A DNA stretch of 64,000 nucleotides from Lyngbya sp. PCC 8106 (GTDB lineage: Bacteria; Cyanobacteriota; Cyanobacteriia; Cyanobacteriales; Microcoleaceae), in assembly GCF_000169095.1 (NCBI RefSeq), contig NZ_AAVU01000030.1, positions 1-64,000 of the forward strand, in the 5' to 3' direction. Position numbers and translations under genes: made by a program. Within the stretch, counting starts at the first letter, position 1. Each line of letters begins with the position of its first letter. The notes under the pieces were generated by a model. That model did no database searches, was not told the DNA's origin, and saw only the letters and a program-made list of their open reading frames with translations. This document shows positions 37,016 through 46,660 of the stretch, in pieces.

Positions 37016-38725
37016 ATGCCTAAATCTGCGTTAATGCGGGTCTTGCGTCAGGCTTATCGTATCGCTCAAACCTCAAGAAAAACAGGAATCCCTACTGATG
37101 AACTATTAGAAATACACAATGAAAATCGCCAATCTCATGCACTTTTAACTCGTCGTCGTTTGCTACAAATTGGACTCGCCAGCGCCAGTGCAATCACAAC
37201 TGCAACAATTAGCCAATATCGACATCGGGCGAATGCTCAGTCTAGCATTTCTCCAGTGTTAATTGTTGGGGCGGGAATTGCGGGATTAGCAGCCGCTTAT
37301 CGGTTAACTCAGGCAGGAGTTCCAGTCGATATTATCGAAGCCAGAAACCGGGTAGGAGGACGAATTAACACCCTCAAAAAAGCCGCAGGCACCCCTTTAA
37401 TTGCCGAATTAGGCGGAGAATTTATTAATACTGATCATATTTGTATTCGCAGTTTAGCCGAAGAATTAGGTTTACCTTTAATTGATCTATTAGCCGTTGA
37501 TGCGGGATTAATTCCCGATACTTATTTTTTTGAAGGACGACGAATTTCATTAGAAGAAATTATTAATGATTTTGTGACGGTAGCTGCACAAGTTGAAGCG
37601 GATTTAGAAGCGATTGATAACTTTGAAGATTATACCACCGAAGATGAAACAACTATCGCCCTTGATAATATTTCCTTAGCTCAATATTTGAATCAAATTC
37701 CCACGACTCCGATTATTCGTCAACTGTTGAGAATTGCTTATACGATTGAGTTTGGTTTAAATGCTGAAGAACAATCGCCGTTAAACTTTATTTATTATAT
37801 TGGCACTGAACCGGGAACATTTGAAGTTTTTGGAGACCGTGATAAACGCTTTTATCTCGATGGCGGGAGTGAACAAATTACCCAAAGACTCGCCCAACTT
37901 TTAGAAGGTTCAATCACGATAAGCACAGTTTTAGAGTCCATTCGGGAACAGTCTAGCGGTCGTTTTTTAGTCAGTTTACGTTCAGGAATCAGTAGTTTTG
38001 AACGCACCTATGAACGAGTTGTTTTAGCGATTCCTTTTAGTGTTCTTAGAACTATTGAAATTGATGTGGAGTTACCCGAAATCAAACGAGAGGCAATTGA
38101 TACAGTTGGTTATGGAACAAACTCGAAATTAATTACAGGCTATACTGATAAAATCTGGCGAACTCGTTTTAATTCAAGAGGAAATGTTTTCACTGATTTA
38201 GGATTTCAAAATACCTGGGAAAGTAGCAATAGTCGTTATGCTTCGAGTACAATTGGTTTGATTACAAACTACACCGGAGGAACTCAAGGGGTGGCAGTGG
38301 GGGCGGGAACGGTTGAAGACCAAGCCCAATTATTTCGGACGCAATTTGAGGCGGTATTTCCGGGTATTAATTCCGTGGCAATTCGTAATCAAGCAAACCG
38401 TGCATTTTGGACAGGAAGTCCGTTTAGCTTGGGGTCATATTTGTGTTATCGACCGGGAGAATTTACCCGATTTTATGGCGTTGAAGGGGAACGAGTGGGG
38501 AATTTATTTTTTGCAGGAGAACACACTTCTTTAGAGTATCAAGGCTTTATGGAAGGAGGTTGTGAAACAGGAGAATTAGTCGCCAGTGATATTTTAGAAG
38601 ATGTGGGTTTAACTGAAATTGCCGAAGCCATTCGCGCTAAACTGAGATTTAATCGTCGTTCCCGAATTCGTCAAAATCGCCGTCCAGGTCGTCGTAGAAT
38701 GCAAAGACGACTTCAGCAGAGATAA
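37016..38725 (+). CDS. FAD-dependent amine oxidase, probably Tat-exported
   Basis: The 569-residue flavoprotein has an FAD-binding GAGIAG loop (residues 85-90) with the following EARNRVGGRI. The C-terminal FFAGEHTS...GFMEGGCETGE closes the site, as in monoamine and L-amino-acid oxidases. Before it, RRRLLQIG (residues 46-53) and a hydrophobic stretch to an ANAQ cut site look like a twin-arginine signal, preceded by an unusually long 45-residue lead. The last 25 residues are strongly basic (RRSRIRQNRRPGRRRMQRRLQQR), which is odd and could bind polymer or nucleic acid. The substrate is unknown. It is followed at 18 bases by an ABC permease gene. Confidence 0.85.
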   Translation: MPKSALMRVLRQAYRIAQTSRKTGIPTDELLEIHNENRQSHALLTRRRLLQIGLASASAITTATISQYRHRANAQSSISPVLIVGAGIAGLAAAYRLTQAGVPVDIIEARNRVGGRINTLKKAAGTPLIAELGGEFINTDHICIRSLAEELGLPLIDLLAVDAGLIPDTYFFEGRRISLEEIINDFVTVAAQVEADLEAIDNFEDYTTEDETTIALDNISLAQYLNQIPTTPIIRQLLRIAYTIEFGLNAEEQSPLNFIYYIGTEPGTFEVFGDRDKRFYLDGGSEQITQRLAQLLEGSITISTVLESIREQSSGRFLVSLRSGISSFERTYERVVLAIPFSVLRTIEIDVELPEIKREAIDTVGYGTNSKLITGYTDKIWRTRFNSRGNVFTDLGFQNTWESSNSRYASSTIGLITNYTGGTQGVAVGAGTVEDQAQLFRTQFEAVFPGINSVAIRNQANRAFWTGSPFSLGSYLCYRPGEFTRFYGVEGERVGNLFFAGEHTSLEYQGFMEGGCETGELVASDILEDVGLTEIAEAIRAKLRFNRRSRIRQNRRPGRRRMQRRLQQR

Positions 38726-38743
38726 TTCTATCAATCATAAAAA

Positions 38744-39526
38744 ATGAAACGTTACTTACAAATTTTACAACTCTTTTGGAGAACAGCAATAGCGGCTGAA
38801 TTAGAGTATAGAGTGAACTTTCTTTTAGCCACAATAAGTAGTTTAGGAAGCTTAGTTGGGAGTATTTTTGGATTGTTTTTATTTTATCGGACTGGATATG
38901 AATTTGAAGGGTGGAGTTGGCAAGAAGCGTTAGTCGTTTTAGGCATTTTTACACTTTTACAAGGATTTTCTGCAACGCTTTTAGTTCCTAATTTGAATCG
39001 TATTGTCACTCATGTTCAAGAAGGAACTCTTGACTTTATCTTATTAAAACCAATTAGTAGTCAGTTTTGGCTTTCTACCCGTACTGTTTCTCCTTGGGGT
39101 TTACCTGATTTAGTTTTTGGGTGTCTTGTTATTTATTATGCAGGTCAGCAATTACAGTTAGAAATAACTGATTATTTGTTGAGTTTAATTCCGCTTTTGT
39201 TTGGAATAATCAGTTTATACAGTTTGTGGTTTATGTTAGGGTCGATGAGTATTTGGTTTGTGAAAGTCTATAATGTCACGGAAGTATTGAGAGGGTTATT
39301 AGAAGCGGGTCGATTTCCAATGGTGGCTTATCCTACGGTTTATCGATTTTTCTTTACCTTTATTATTCCTGTCGCTTTTTTAACAACAATTCCCGCAGAA
39401 ACGCTATTAGGTCGAACTGAAGCAACTTGGGTTATGGGTTCAGGAATTTTAGCCTTAATATTATTCTGTTTTTCTGCCGGGTTTTGGCGGTTTGCGTTGC
39501 GATTTTATACCAGTGCATCCAGTTAA
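38744..39526 (+). CDS. ABC-2 type transporter permease
   Basis: The 260-residue protein with about six hydrophobic helices matches the COG3694-type ABC-2 permease group (start MKRYLQILQLFWRTAIAAELEYRVNFLL, centre EGTLDFILLKPISSQFW). These permeases normally work with a second permease and an ATPase. Neither is next to this gene, so partners must be elsewhere. The gene follows the amine oxidase by 18 bases on the same strand and may be co-transcribed. The cargo is unknown. Confidence 0.85.
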   Translation: MKRYLQILQLFWRTAIAAELEYRVNFLLATISSLGSLVGSIFGLFLFYRTGYEFEGWSWQEALVVLGIFTLLQGFSATLLVPNLNRIVTHVQEGTLDFILLKPISSQFWLSTRTVSPWGLPDLVFGCLVIYYAGQQLQLEITDYLLSLIPLLFGIISLYSLWFMLGSMSIWFVKVYNVTEVLRGLLEAGRFPMVAYPTVYRFFFTFIIPVAFLTTIPAETLLGRTEATWVMGSGILALILFCFSAGFWRFALRFYTSASS

Positions 39527-39555
39527 TTGATTTTTAGGGTTAATTCAGGTCAAAT

Positions 39556-42057
39556 TTACTGGCGACCAATCAGCCAATAAGTCATCATTTTTCCTTTTCC
39601 TTTGATGGGAATTTCTCCCCGTTTTTCAAATATATATTCATTTTTAAGTCGTTCATAAACTGCTGCTGTTACTTGAATTTTTCCCGGTTTACCTGAAGAT
39701 TCCATGCGATATGCAATATTAACGGTATCTCCCCACAAATCATAAATAAACTTATGAGTTCCAATCACTCCAGCCACGACAGTTCCGGTATGAATTCCAA
39801 TCCGAATTTGTAGAGTTTCACCATAATCAAAAGGAAAATGATCGACCACCAATTGCATTGAAAGAGCCATATCTGCAATGGTTTCTGCATGATCTTCGCG
39901 AGGTAAAGGTAAACCCGCAGCCATCATGTAAGCATCTCCAATCGTTTTAATTTTTTCTAAGTCTAAGCCTTCCGCTAATTGATCAAACGTGGAAAAAATT
40001 TCATTAAGTAATTTAACCAGTTGAATGGGTGTCAACCGTTCAGAAAGAGCAGTAAAATCAACTAAATCTGCAAATAAAATACTGACTTCATCATACTTTT
40101 CCGCAATTAAACCCTGTTTTTCTTGCTTGAGTGTTTCAACAATTTTTTGGGGTAAAATATTCAATAATAATCGTTCAGATTTTTCTCGTTCTATACGGAG
40201 TTCTTCTTCAGCGAGTCGGCGTTCTGTTGTGTCTGTGGCGACAGATAAAACTTCAACTAAATTACCATCTTTATCAAAAATCGGTTGATTAATCCAAGTC
40301 ACCCAAATTCGTTTACCATCGCTACGAATATTCTCATTTTCGTGAACAATATATTGATCTGGATTCTGACAAATATTATCGATTAAAGTTCGCAAATCTC
40401 GTCCTGATGTCTCAATTTCAGGAATCACGTTTCCCAGTAACGATTGTCCTAAAATTTCTGCTTCCTGATAACCAAAAAACTTCAAGCCATATTCATTAAT
40501 AAATAAAATTCGTCCTGATCGATCCCATTGTACAATTGCAGAACTAACGTTATGAACGACATGACGCAGTTTTTCTTCATTGGTTTTTAATGCTTCTTCT
40601 GTAATTTTTCGTTGACTAATATCTCTAGAAACCCAAATTACTGTGTTTGGGGTCAACGGTGAAATACTTCCTAAAAACCAGACGAACTGTTCGTTAATGG
40701 TCAGATGATATTCCACTTGAACAGTCTGTTTTGTTCTCAAAGCAGTTTGAATAAATCCTAATAATCGTTCTGCTTCGTCAGCCGGAAAATAATCGGATAA
40801 TTTTTGTCCAACTATTGCTTCGGGAGTACAAAAAGATTGATGAGTTGGTTCTAGCTTTAACCCCTTTCCAGAAGCATCCAAAACCATAACAACTTCTGTC
40901 ATAGCGGCAAATAATGCCTTCATTTCTACTTCGGATTTCTTTTGTTGAAGAATGGCTCCGAGTTGATTACTTGCTGCATAAACTAACTCAACAAATCGTT
41001 GATATTGAGGACGATACTTCCTCATAAAGAAAACCAATACTGCTAAGACTGGAACCGTTGCCGCCTCGACTGTTTTCCAATTAGAGTTTCCCAGAATTGG
41101 AACGCTAAAATGAGCTTTTAAACCGTAGTTTTTAGCTGGATTTTGACTTAATGACCGATGACGAACAGGAGAAAAATTAATCGGTTTATTTTGAGCTTCA
41201 ATATTATCAATCCATTCCGGTTGTTTCGATTGCCAAACTCGTCCTGCAATTCCTTCTCCCGGTTGAAATGTGACTCCCTCTAAATGAGAGCGAAAGGATG
41301 TCAAATCAGCAATAATTTGAGGATTTTCTTGAGGACAATAATAAGACCAAATCGGACTGCATTCTAAAACCGTTTGATCGCTGGCTGGAATCCAAACTTC
41401 TCCATAAATCCAGCTTGTTGTTTCACAAAGCGTCTGTAATGCAATTTCTAAAGCAGTTTCTAAATCTGGAGCCGAACTAATGGCTTGGCTTAAGGCTAAG
41501 AGCAGTTGTAATTCTTCTTCGGCTTGTTGACGTTCTTGAACTTCTTTTTTGAGTTTTTTATTCGCTGAAATTAATTCTAAAGTTCGTTCAGTTACTTTCT
41601 GTTCTAAAGACGCATTTAAGCGTTTTAGGGCTTGATTTTGTAAGGCTAATGTTTTTTCTTGAAGATAACATCTTAGAGCTTCTCTAACCGTTAAAACTAA
41701 ATCTGTTTCATCCCAAGGTTTAGTAATATAACGATATAAGTTGGCTTGATTAATCACTCGAATAACAGTATTGGTTTCTGTCATTCCGGTGAGCATAATT
41801 TTGAGGATTTTCGGATATTGAGCCTGAACCCTAACTAGCAGTTCATCTCCAGTCATTCCTGGCATAACTTGATCAACAATCAAGAGAGCAATTTCCAGTT
41901 TTTCTTCTTGATAATTCTCTAAAATTCCTAGTGCAGCGTCTCCACTTTGAGCCGCAATAATCTCATAGTGATCACCAAGATATTTCTCAAGTAACGCTTT
42001 GAGACTTACTAAAATAGACCATTGATCATCAACACATAAAATCGCTAGATTACTCAT
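39556..42057 (-). CDS. REC-GAF-PAS-PAS adenylate cyclase (class III)
   Basis: The 833-residue protein begins with a receiver (1-125, Asp in LLIVDQVMPGM, Lys in YITKPW). A coiled coil, a GAF domain (about 185-370) and two PAS domains (about 375-490 and 500-620) follow. A class III cyclase catalytic domain (about 650-830) ends the protein: SILFADLVDFTALSERL supplies metal-binding Asp, LEKIKTIGDAYMMAAG the purine-specifying Lys, and DLWGDTVNIAYRMES the Asp plus Asn/Arg transition-state residues. The Lys/Asp pair indicates ATP, so the product should be cAMP. It is last in a three-gene minus-strand operon, three bases after a single-domain receiver. Confidence 0.92.
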   Translation of the reverse strand: MSNLAILCVDDQWSILVSLKALLEKYLGDHYEIIAAQSGDAALGILENYQEEKLEIALLIVDQVMPGMTGDELLVRVQAQYPKILKIMLTGMTETNTVIRVINQANLYRYITKPWDETDLVLTVREALRCYLQEKTLALQNQALKRLNASLEQKVTERTLELISANKKLKKEVQERQQAEEELQLLLALSQAISSAPDLETALEIALQTLCETTSWIYGEVWIPASDQTVLECSPIWSYYCPQENPQIIADLTSFRSHLEGVTFQPGEGIAGRVWQSKQPEWIDNIEAQNKPINFSPVRHRSLSQNPAKNYGLKAHFSVPILGNSNWKTVEAATVPVLAVLVFFMRKYRPQYQRFVELVYAASNQLGAILQQKKSEVEMKALFAAMTEVVMVLDASGKGLKLEPTHQSFCTPEAIVGQKLSDYFPADEAERLLGFIQTALRTKQTVQVEYHLTINEQFVWFLGSISPLTPNTVIWVSRDISQRKITEEALKTNEEKLRHVVHNVSSAIVQWDRSGRILFINEYGLKFFGYQEAEILGQSLLGNVIPEIETSGRDLRTLIDNICQNPDQYIVHENENIRSDGKRIWVTWINQPIFDKDGNLVEVLSVATDTTERRLAEEELRIEREKSERLLLNILPQKIVETLKQEKQGLIAEKYDEVSILFADLVDFTALSERLTPIQLVKLLNEIFSTFDQLAEGLDLEKIKTIGDAYMMAAGLPLPREDHAETIADMALSMQLVVDHFPFDYGETLQIRIGIHTGTVVAGVIGTHKFIYDLWGDTVNIAYRMESSGKPGKIQVTAAVYERLKNEYIFEKRGEIPIKGKGKMMTYWLIGRQ

Positions 42058-42060
42058 AGA

Positions 42061-42450
42061 TTATTTTAAAGCCGAGGAAATAATATCAACCAAATCTTTT
42101 TCACTCCAAGGTTTATACAAGCAAGAGTACAAGTTTGCACTATCTTGAGCGCGTTTGACAGCTAAACCATCTGCTTGACCTGTTAGCATTACGGTCACAA
42201 TTTGAGGATATTTCTCATGCACTTTAATTAAAAATTCATCTCCTTTTATTTCCGGCATTAACCAATCCGAAATAATCATTAAAATCTCAATATCTTCTTC
42301 CTTAAGTTCTTCAATAATTTCCCAAGCTTCTTCTACACTTTCAGCCATCTCATACAGATATTGATTGCCAAACCGTCTTTTGAGTTGTTCTTTGAGACTT
42401 TCTAAAATTATCGCCTCATCATCAACGCATACAATCGCTTTCTCTGTCAT
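42061..42450 (-). CDS. Single-domain response regulator
   Basis: The 129-residue receiver starts MTEKAIVCVDDEAIILESLK. The phosphoacceptor Asp is in IISDWLMPEI, Thr in MLTGQAD, and the Lys in the LYKPW motif. It resembles the receiver at the N-terminus of the following cyclase (same VCVDD/LCVDD start, MLTG and KPW boxes), which suggests tandem duplication. Spacing is 21 bases from the upstream kinase and three bases to the cyclase. It probably relays or competes for phosphate between them. Confidence 0.9.
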   Translation of the reverse strand: MTEKAIVCVDDEAIILESLKEQLKRRFGNQYLYEMAESVEEAWEIIEELKEEDIEILMIISDWLMPEIKGDEFLIKVHEKYPQIVTVMLTGQADGLAVKRAQDSANLYSCLYKPWSEKDLVDIISSALK

Positions 42451-42471
42451 AATAATAATCTTTTAACTTGA

Positions 42472-43992
42472 TTACGAATTAGAATGATCGCTGATCTCAC
42501 TGGTTTTGGGGGAGATTTTATCCTCCTCTATGAACGAATGACTGACGGCAGAGGGTGGGGTTTTATCCATTGGCAACCAAACTTCAAATGTGGTCTGTCC
42601 AGGTTGGCTTTCAAACTCAATTCTACCCTCATGTTTTTCAATGATTTTACGAGCAATATCCAATCCTAAACCACTGCCTTCTCCAACAGATTTTGTAGTG
42701 AAAAAGGGTTCAAAGATTCTCGGCTGAACTTGGGGAGGAATCCCTTGTCCCGAGTCTGTAATTGCAACCACCAAATAACTTTGACGTTCAGATACACTGA
42801 TTTGTAAAGCACCCTTACCCTGCATCGCATGAATCGCATTGTGAATCAGATTTGTCCAAACCTGGTTTAATTCATCAGGATAACACCAGACGGGAGTATT
42901 AGGTTGATAATCTCGAATGAGTTCAATTCCCGAGGAGATTTGATTGCGATAGAGTTCTAAAACTGTTTCTAAACCCTCTGTGACTTGAACAAACTGTTTT
43001 TGACCACTATTATCATAACGAGCATAGCTTTTAAGTGCAAATACAATTTTTGCCGCTCGTTCGACAGCCATAATAATATTTTGACTATTTATTTTTAAGG
43101 AAATGAGATTATAAGCCTGTTGTAATATCCAATCGACATCAAGACTTTTAAATAGTGGAAAAAAGACTTCTATTCCTTCATAAATTTCTAAATCGATTAA
43201 AGTATCTGCAATTCGTCTGGCTTGAACAATTCCTTGTTCTTCGAGTTTCAGGGCGATTTCTCGCTTAAACTGACGCTTTTCTCGACTATTGAGTTTGCGT
43301 TTTTCTGCTTTCAGTGAACAATCTAATAAAGTAAAAAATTGTTGCTTTTGTTCTAAGGAAGTTTCATTAACCAGTTGAGGGAGTTTCTCTAAAAATTCAT
43401 ATAAAGCGGTTTGAGAATTATTACTTGAGGCTAAGATTGCCCCTAAAGGAGTATTAATTTCATGGGCTATACTCGCAAGTAACTGTCCCAGTGCTGCCAT
43501 TTTCTCCGATTGCAATAAATGTTTTTGAGTTTCTTGCACTTGTGATAATGCTTCAGATAACTCCTGATTTTTTGCTTGAAGACTTTGACGTAAACAACGA
43601 TTTTCTAACTGAATCTGAACTCGGGCTAAAACTTCTTCGACATGAAAAGGCTTGGTAATATAATCGACTCCCCCCACTTGAAAGGCTTTGACTTTATCAA
43701 TTGCTGTATTCATCGCACTGATAAAAATCACAGGAATATCTTGGGTTTCCGGATCAGACTTGAGTTTTTGACACACCTCATAGCCACTGATTTCCGGCAT
43801 CATCACATCGAGTAAAATCAAATCAGGAGGTGTTTTTTTGATTCCTTGAAGTGCAATATTTCCACTAATATACGCTCGGACTTGATAACCGACACTCGTT
43901 AACAATTGTACCATGAGTTGTAAATTTTCTGGAGTATCATCAATGATTAAAATCTCGGCAGAACAGGAGATGCTTTCTAATGGTGTATTCAT
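42472..43992 (-). CDS. Hybrid response regulator / histidine kinase
   Basis: The 506-residue soluble protein has an N-terminal receiver (about 12-130, Asp in LILLDVMMPEI, Lys in YITKPF) and a coiled coil. The kinase core follows, with His in ASIAHEINTPLG and an unusually long helical insert of about 150 residues before the ATP-binding part. ATPase motifs are NLIHNAIHAMQG, ITDSGQGIPPQ and GSGLGLDIARKI. It lacks a membrane segment and its own input domain, so the receiver must be its input. It is the first gene of a three-gene operon with a receiver and an adenylate cyclase, probably feeding phosphate to both. Confidence 0.93.
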   Translation of the reverse strand: MNTPLESISCSAEILIIDDTPENLQLMVQLLTSVGYQVRAYISGNIALQGIKKTPPDLILLDVMMPEISGYEVCQKLKSDPETQDIPVIFISAMNTAIDKVKAFQVGGVDYITKPFHVEEVLARVQIQLENRCLRQSLQAKNQELSEALSQVQETQKHLLQSEKMAALGQLLASIAHEINTPLGAILASSNNSQTALYEFLEKLPQLVNETSLEQKQQFFTLLDCSLKAEKRKLNSREKRQFKREIALKLEEQGIVQARRIADTLIDLEIYEGIEVFFPLFKSLDVDWILQQAYNLISLKINSQNIIMAVERAAKIVFALKSYARYDNSGQKQFVQVTEGLETVLELYRNQISSGIELIRDYQPNTPVWCYPDELNQVWTNLIHNAIHAMQGKGALQISVSERQSYLVVAITDSGQGIPPQVQPRIFEPFFTTKSVGEGSGLGLDIARKIIEKHEGRIEFESQPGQTTFEVWLPMDKTPPSAVSHSFIEEDKISPKTSEISDHSNS

Positions 43993-44932
43993 ATTTTGCT
44001 CAAGAATAATCTCATGTTGAAATTCATCGCTTAACCCGGAGACTCAGTTCGGGGGAATCTTCTATTTAAATTCCACTAGAGTAAAATAAGCTCAATTTTA
44101 TAAGTATTTTATTATACGGCAAAAATCTAAAGACGATGAGATTGTTTTTCAAGTTGTTAAAAATTTTTTGATCACTTCTGTCTTCAATTGACGATTTGAT
44201 GATCGGATTTGGATCAACCGAGACAATCAAGACATGAATCTGAAAATATAAATTAAAACTTAAGAAATGAGTCAGAGTACACAAATACTGATAAATAACC
44301 CTGACTCCTTCACCTTTCCGACGATTCTATCTAAACATCAAAATTGATGAAGTATTATTACTTATTTTTCTCTAACAAAGCATTACTGTCAGATTTTCTA
44401 ACGTCATTTAGATACAAAAATTTGTGAAGTATTGTTGTCTCTTTATTTTTTGAGAAAAGGTTTATACAGAACCAAAAAATTAATAAAGTGTTCATAATGA
44501 GCAAATGATTAAGTATCTTCTTAAGACAATGTTAAAGGGGTTAGAGTAACGAATGAGTGAATTCTGTATATGTAGCAGTCAAATCAACTCAAAGTTTCTC
44601 TGTCTAGAGTATTTATTACATTGCAATACTACTTTTAACTACCTATTCTAATCTAGATTCTAAATTCTTGTCCAAGTTGCTTAAAACAGGGTAGATGCAA
44701 TATTAGAATGCTACTTATGCAAGATTCGGGATATGTTTTCCTCTAGCCTAAACCTCGAACTATCCCTCAAAAAAGAACTCATCACTTTTTGAACACTTAC
44801 CGATATTCAATATTAGTATTCAGTTCATCCAAGAGCAGCTCTTTCCGAATAAAGTTCAACACAAAGGTTAGGGGTATAAATTCCTCTTTCCAGTTTAAAT
44901 TGTTGTTTCAGTGTCTTTTATCCCTCTAAACT
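43993..44932. other. 940-base AT-rich divergent spacer upstream of the CnfR-like gene
   Basis: No gene is recognised. TGATGAAGTATTATT (about 44345) and TTGTGAAGTATTGTT (about 44424) are near-copies about 80 bases apart, and a weaker AATAAAGTGTTCATA follows near 44481. Promoters for the kinase operon and for the CnfR-like gene must lie here. These short repeats could be regulator sites, but nothing proves it. Confidence 0.45.
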
Positions 44933-46531
44933 ATGCCCTATTCAATACCTGAAAATTGTTCTGGATGTGGAACCTGTAAACCGAATTGTCCGACCGGCGC
45001 CATTCAAGAAGTCGAAGGACAACTCTGGATCGATCCGGCCCTTTGTAACCACTGCGAAGGCTACTATAGCGAACCCCAATGCGTGGTTCAATGTCCGATT
45101 AGTTGTCCTGTTCCCTCACAACCCAAAAAAGGACGGTATAAAGCCACTGTCCGGATGCCAACCAGTCCTGATATTTTTCTGAACGCCAAAAATAATCCTT
45201 TTGCGTCGTCAATGGTGGTTTGGGAAGCCTGTAACCTACTCACTAGCGCCTCTTTAATCCCCTGGGAACTCAATGATCAAGGTCAACCCTACTATGAACG
45301 AACCGTCAAACAAGGGGCAGGATCAATCGTCTTCCGACTCACCAATGAAATGGACTCTGAGACTCCGAAGATACTGGCAGATGAGGCTGCATTGTCAGCA
45401 ATCGAAGGGATTGATATTCGCGCCGCTTGTTTGCATCTAATTTATGCTGCTTATGCCACCACCCTAGATCGCCCTTGGGAACAAGAATTTGTGATTAACG
45501 ATCGCCAAATCGAACAATATCTCGGACTCGACAAACGCAAAGATCTCAGTAAATCCACAAAATTAACCCTAATCAAAGCCCTCGCCCAACAACCCTGTCA
45601 ACTACTGACAACCATTGACTGGCCCCAACAAGGCAAAGTCAGAGGGTTCTCCGTCGGTGAAGATCGCCTCTGGCATCTCCTTGACATCAAACATCACTTT
45701 CAACAAGATACTGAAGGCAACAAATATCTCACGGGTTTAACCTTCACCTTCAAAGCCGGGGCTTGGGCGCAATATTTCCTAAACAAAAACGACTACCGCA
45801 AACGAACTGCTTTTTATCAATACGGTACATTGCCCAAATTCCTACTCAATACCGTAATGAGTATCTGGCAACAACACACCGGCGCCGCCCGGATGATGCT
45901 GTGGTTGTTGTTCAAAGCCAAAATGGGACGGAAACAGTGCATCACCATTCCCACCCTGATGCGAGTCGCCTATGGAGAGGAAAAGATTTCTCTAGCCGGC
46001 CTTCATAGTGAACATCGCAAACGCCTGATTCGCACCTTTGAAAGCGATCTCGAAGTTCTCAACCACTATGGCATCAAAGCCGTATTCGACCCCGCCACCT
46101 ATGTCCCGGAAATTCAACCCCTGTGGGCAAAACTCGCGGACTTACCTGATGATGCCGAAGAAGCCCTCGATTTTTGGATTAACGATGGGGGTCAAGATCA
46201 ACGCTTAACCGATTCTAGTCCCCGAGGAAAATGGAATCGCTTGATGAAAGCCCGAATTTCTTGGTTTAATCTTCCCCCCGATTGGGAACAACAACTTGCC
46301 AAACTCGACAAGAAAAAAACAAAACGCATCTCTCGTAAAACCCAATCTTCCACCAAAATTGGTTTATCGGCCCACCAAATTGCCAACGCCCGAAAACGCC
46401 AGGGAATCAGTCAAAGACTATTAGCAGAAATGGCCGGAAAAAGTCAAAGCTGGATTCGGGACTTGGAGAAAGGTCGTTTTTCGGCAAAACCCAAAGATGA
46501 AGCGGTATTGCGAAAAGTGCTAGAAATTTGA
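44933..46531 (+). CDS. cnfR: CnfR/PatB-like ferredoxin-fused transcription regulator
   Basis: The 532-residue protein starts with a bacterial-type ferredoxin domain. Cys9, 12, 15 and 19 form one Fe-S motif, and Cys38, 41, 50 and 54 (with Cys58 nearby) the second. A long central region of about 400 residues follows, and a C-terminal Cro/C1-type helix-turn-helix (ANARKRQGISQRLLAEMAG...WIRDLEKGRF). This is the layout of CnfR, the oxygen-sensing activator of nif genes in Leptolyngbya, and of PatB in heterocyst formers. In those, loss of clusters in oxygen is thought to stop activation. No nif or chl gene is in the window. The symbol is by homology and target genes are not known. Confidence 0.82.
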   Translation: MPYSIPENCSGCGTCKPNCPTGAIQEVEGQLWIDPALCNHCEGYYSEPQCVVQCPISCPVPSQPKKGRYKATVRMPTSPDIFLNAKNNPFASSMVVWEACNLLTSASLIPWELNDQGQPYYERTVKQGAGSIVFRLTNEMDSETPKILADEAALSAIEGIDIRAACLHLIYAAYATTLDRPWEQEFVINDRQIEQYLGLDKRKDLSKSTKLTLIKALAQQPCQLLTTIDWPQQGKVRGFSVGEDRLWHLLDIKHHFQQDTEGNKYLTGLTFTFKAGAWAQYFLNKNDYRKRTAFYQYGTLPKFLLNTVMSIWQQHTGAARMMLWLLFKAKMGRKQCITIPTLMRVAYGEEKISLAGLHSEHRKRLIRTFESDLEVLNHYGIKAVFDPATYVPEIQPLWAKLADLPDDAEEALDFWINDGGQDQRLTDSSPRGKWNRLMKARISWFNLPPDWEQQLAKLDKKKTKRISRKTQSSTKIGLSAHQIANARKRQGISQRLLAEMAGKSQSWIRDLEKGRFSAKPKDEAVLRKVLEI

Positions 46532-46660
46532 GGAATCTAGATCGTGATTCCGGTTTGGAGTGAGGAGTGAGTGCATGGCGATCGCCATAACGTCAGAGGA
46601 TAGAGTTGAAAAAGTACGTTTCAAATCCGTAATATCAGGAAATGTGATCGCCACAATGAA

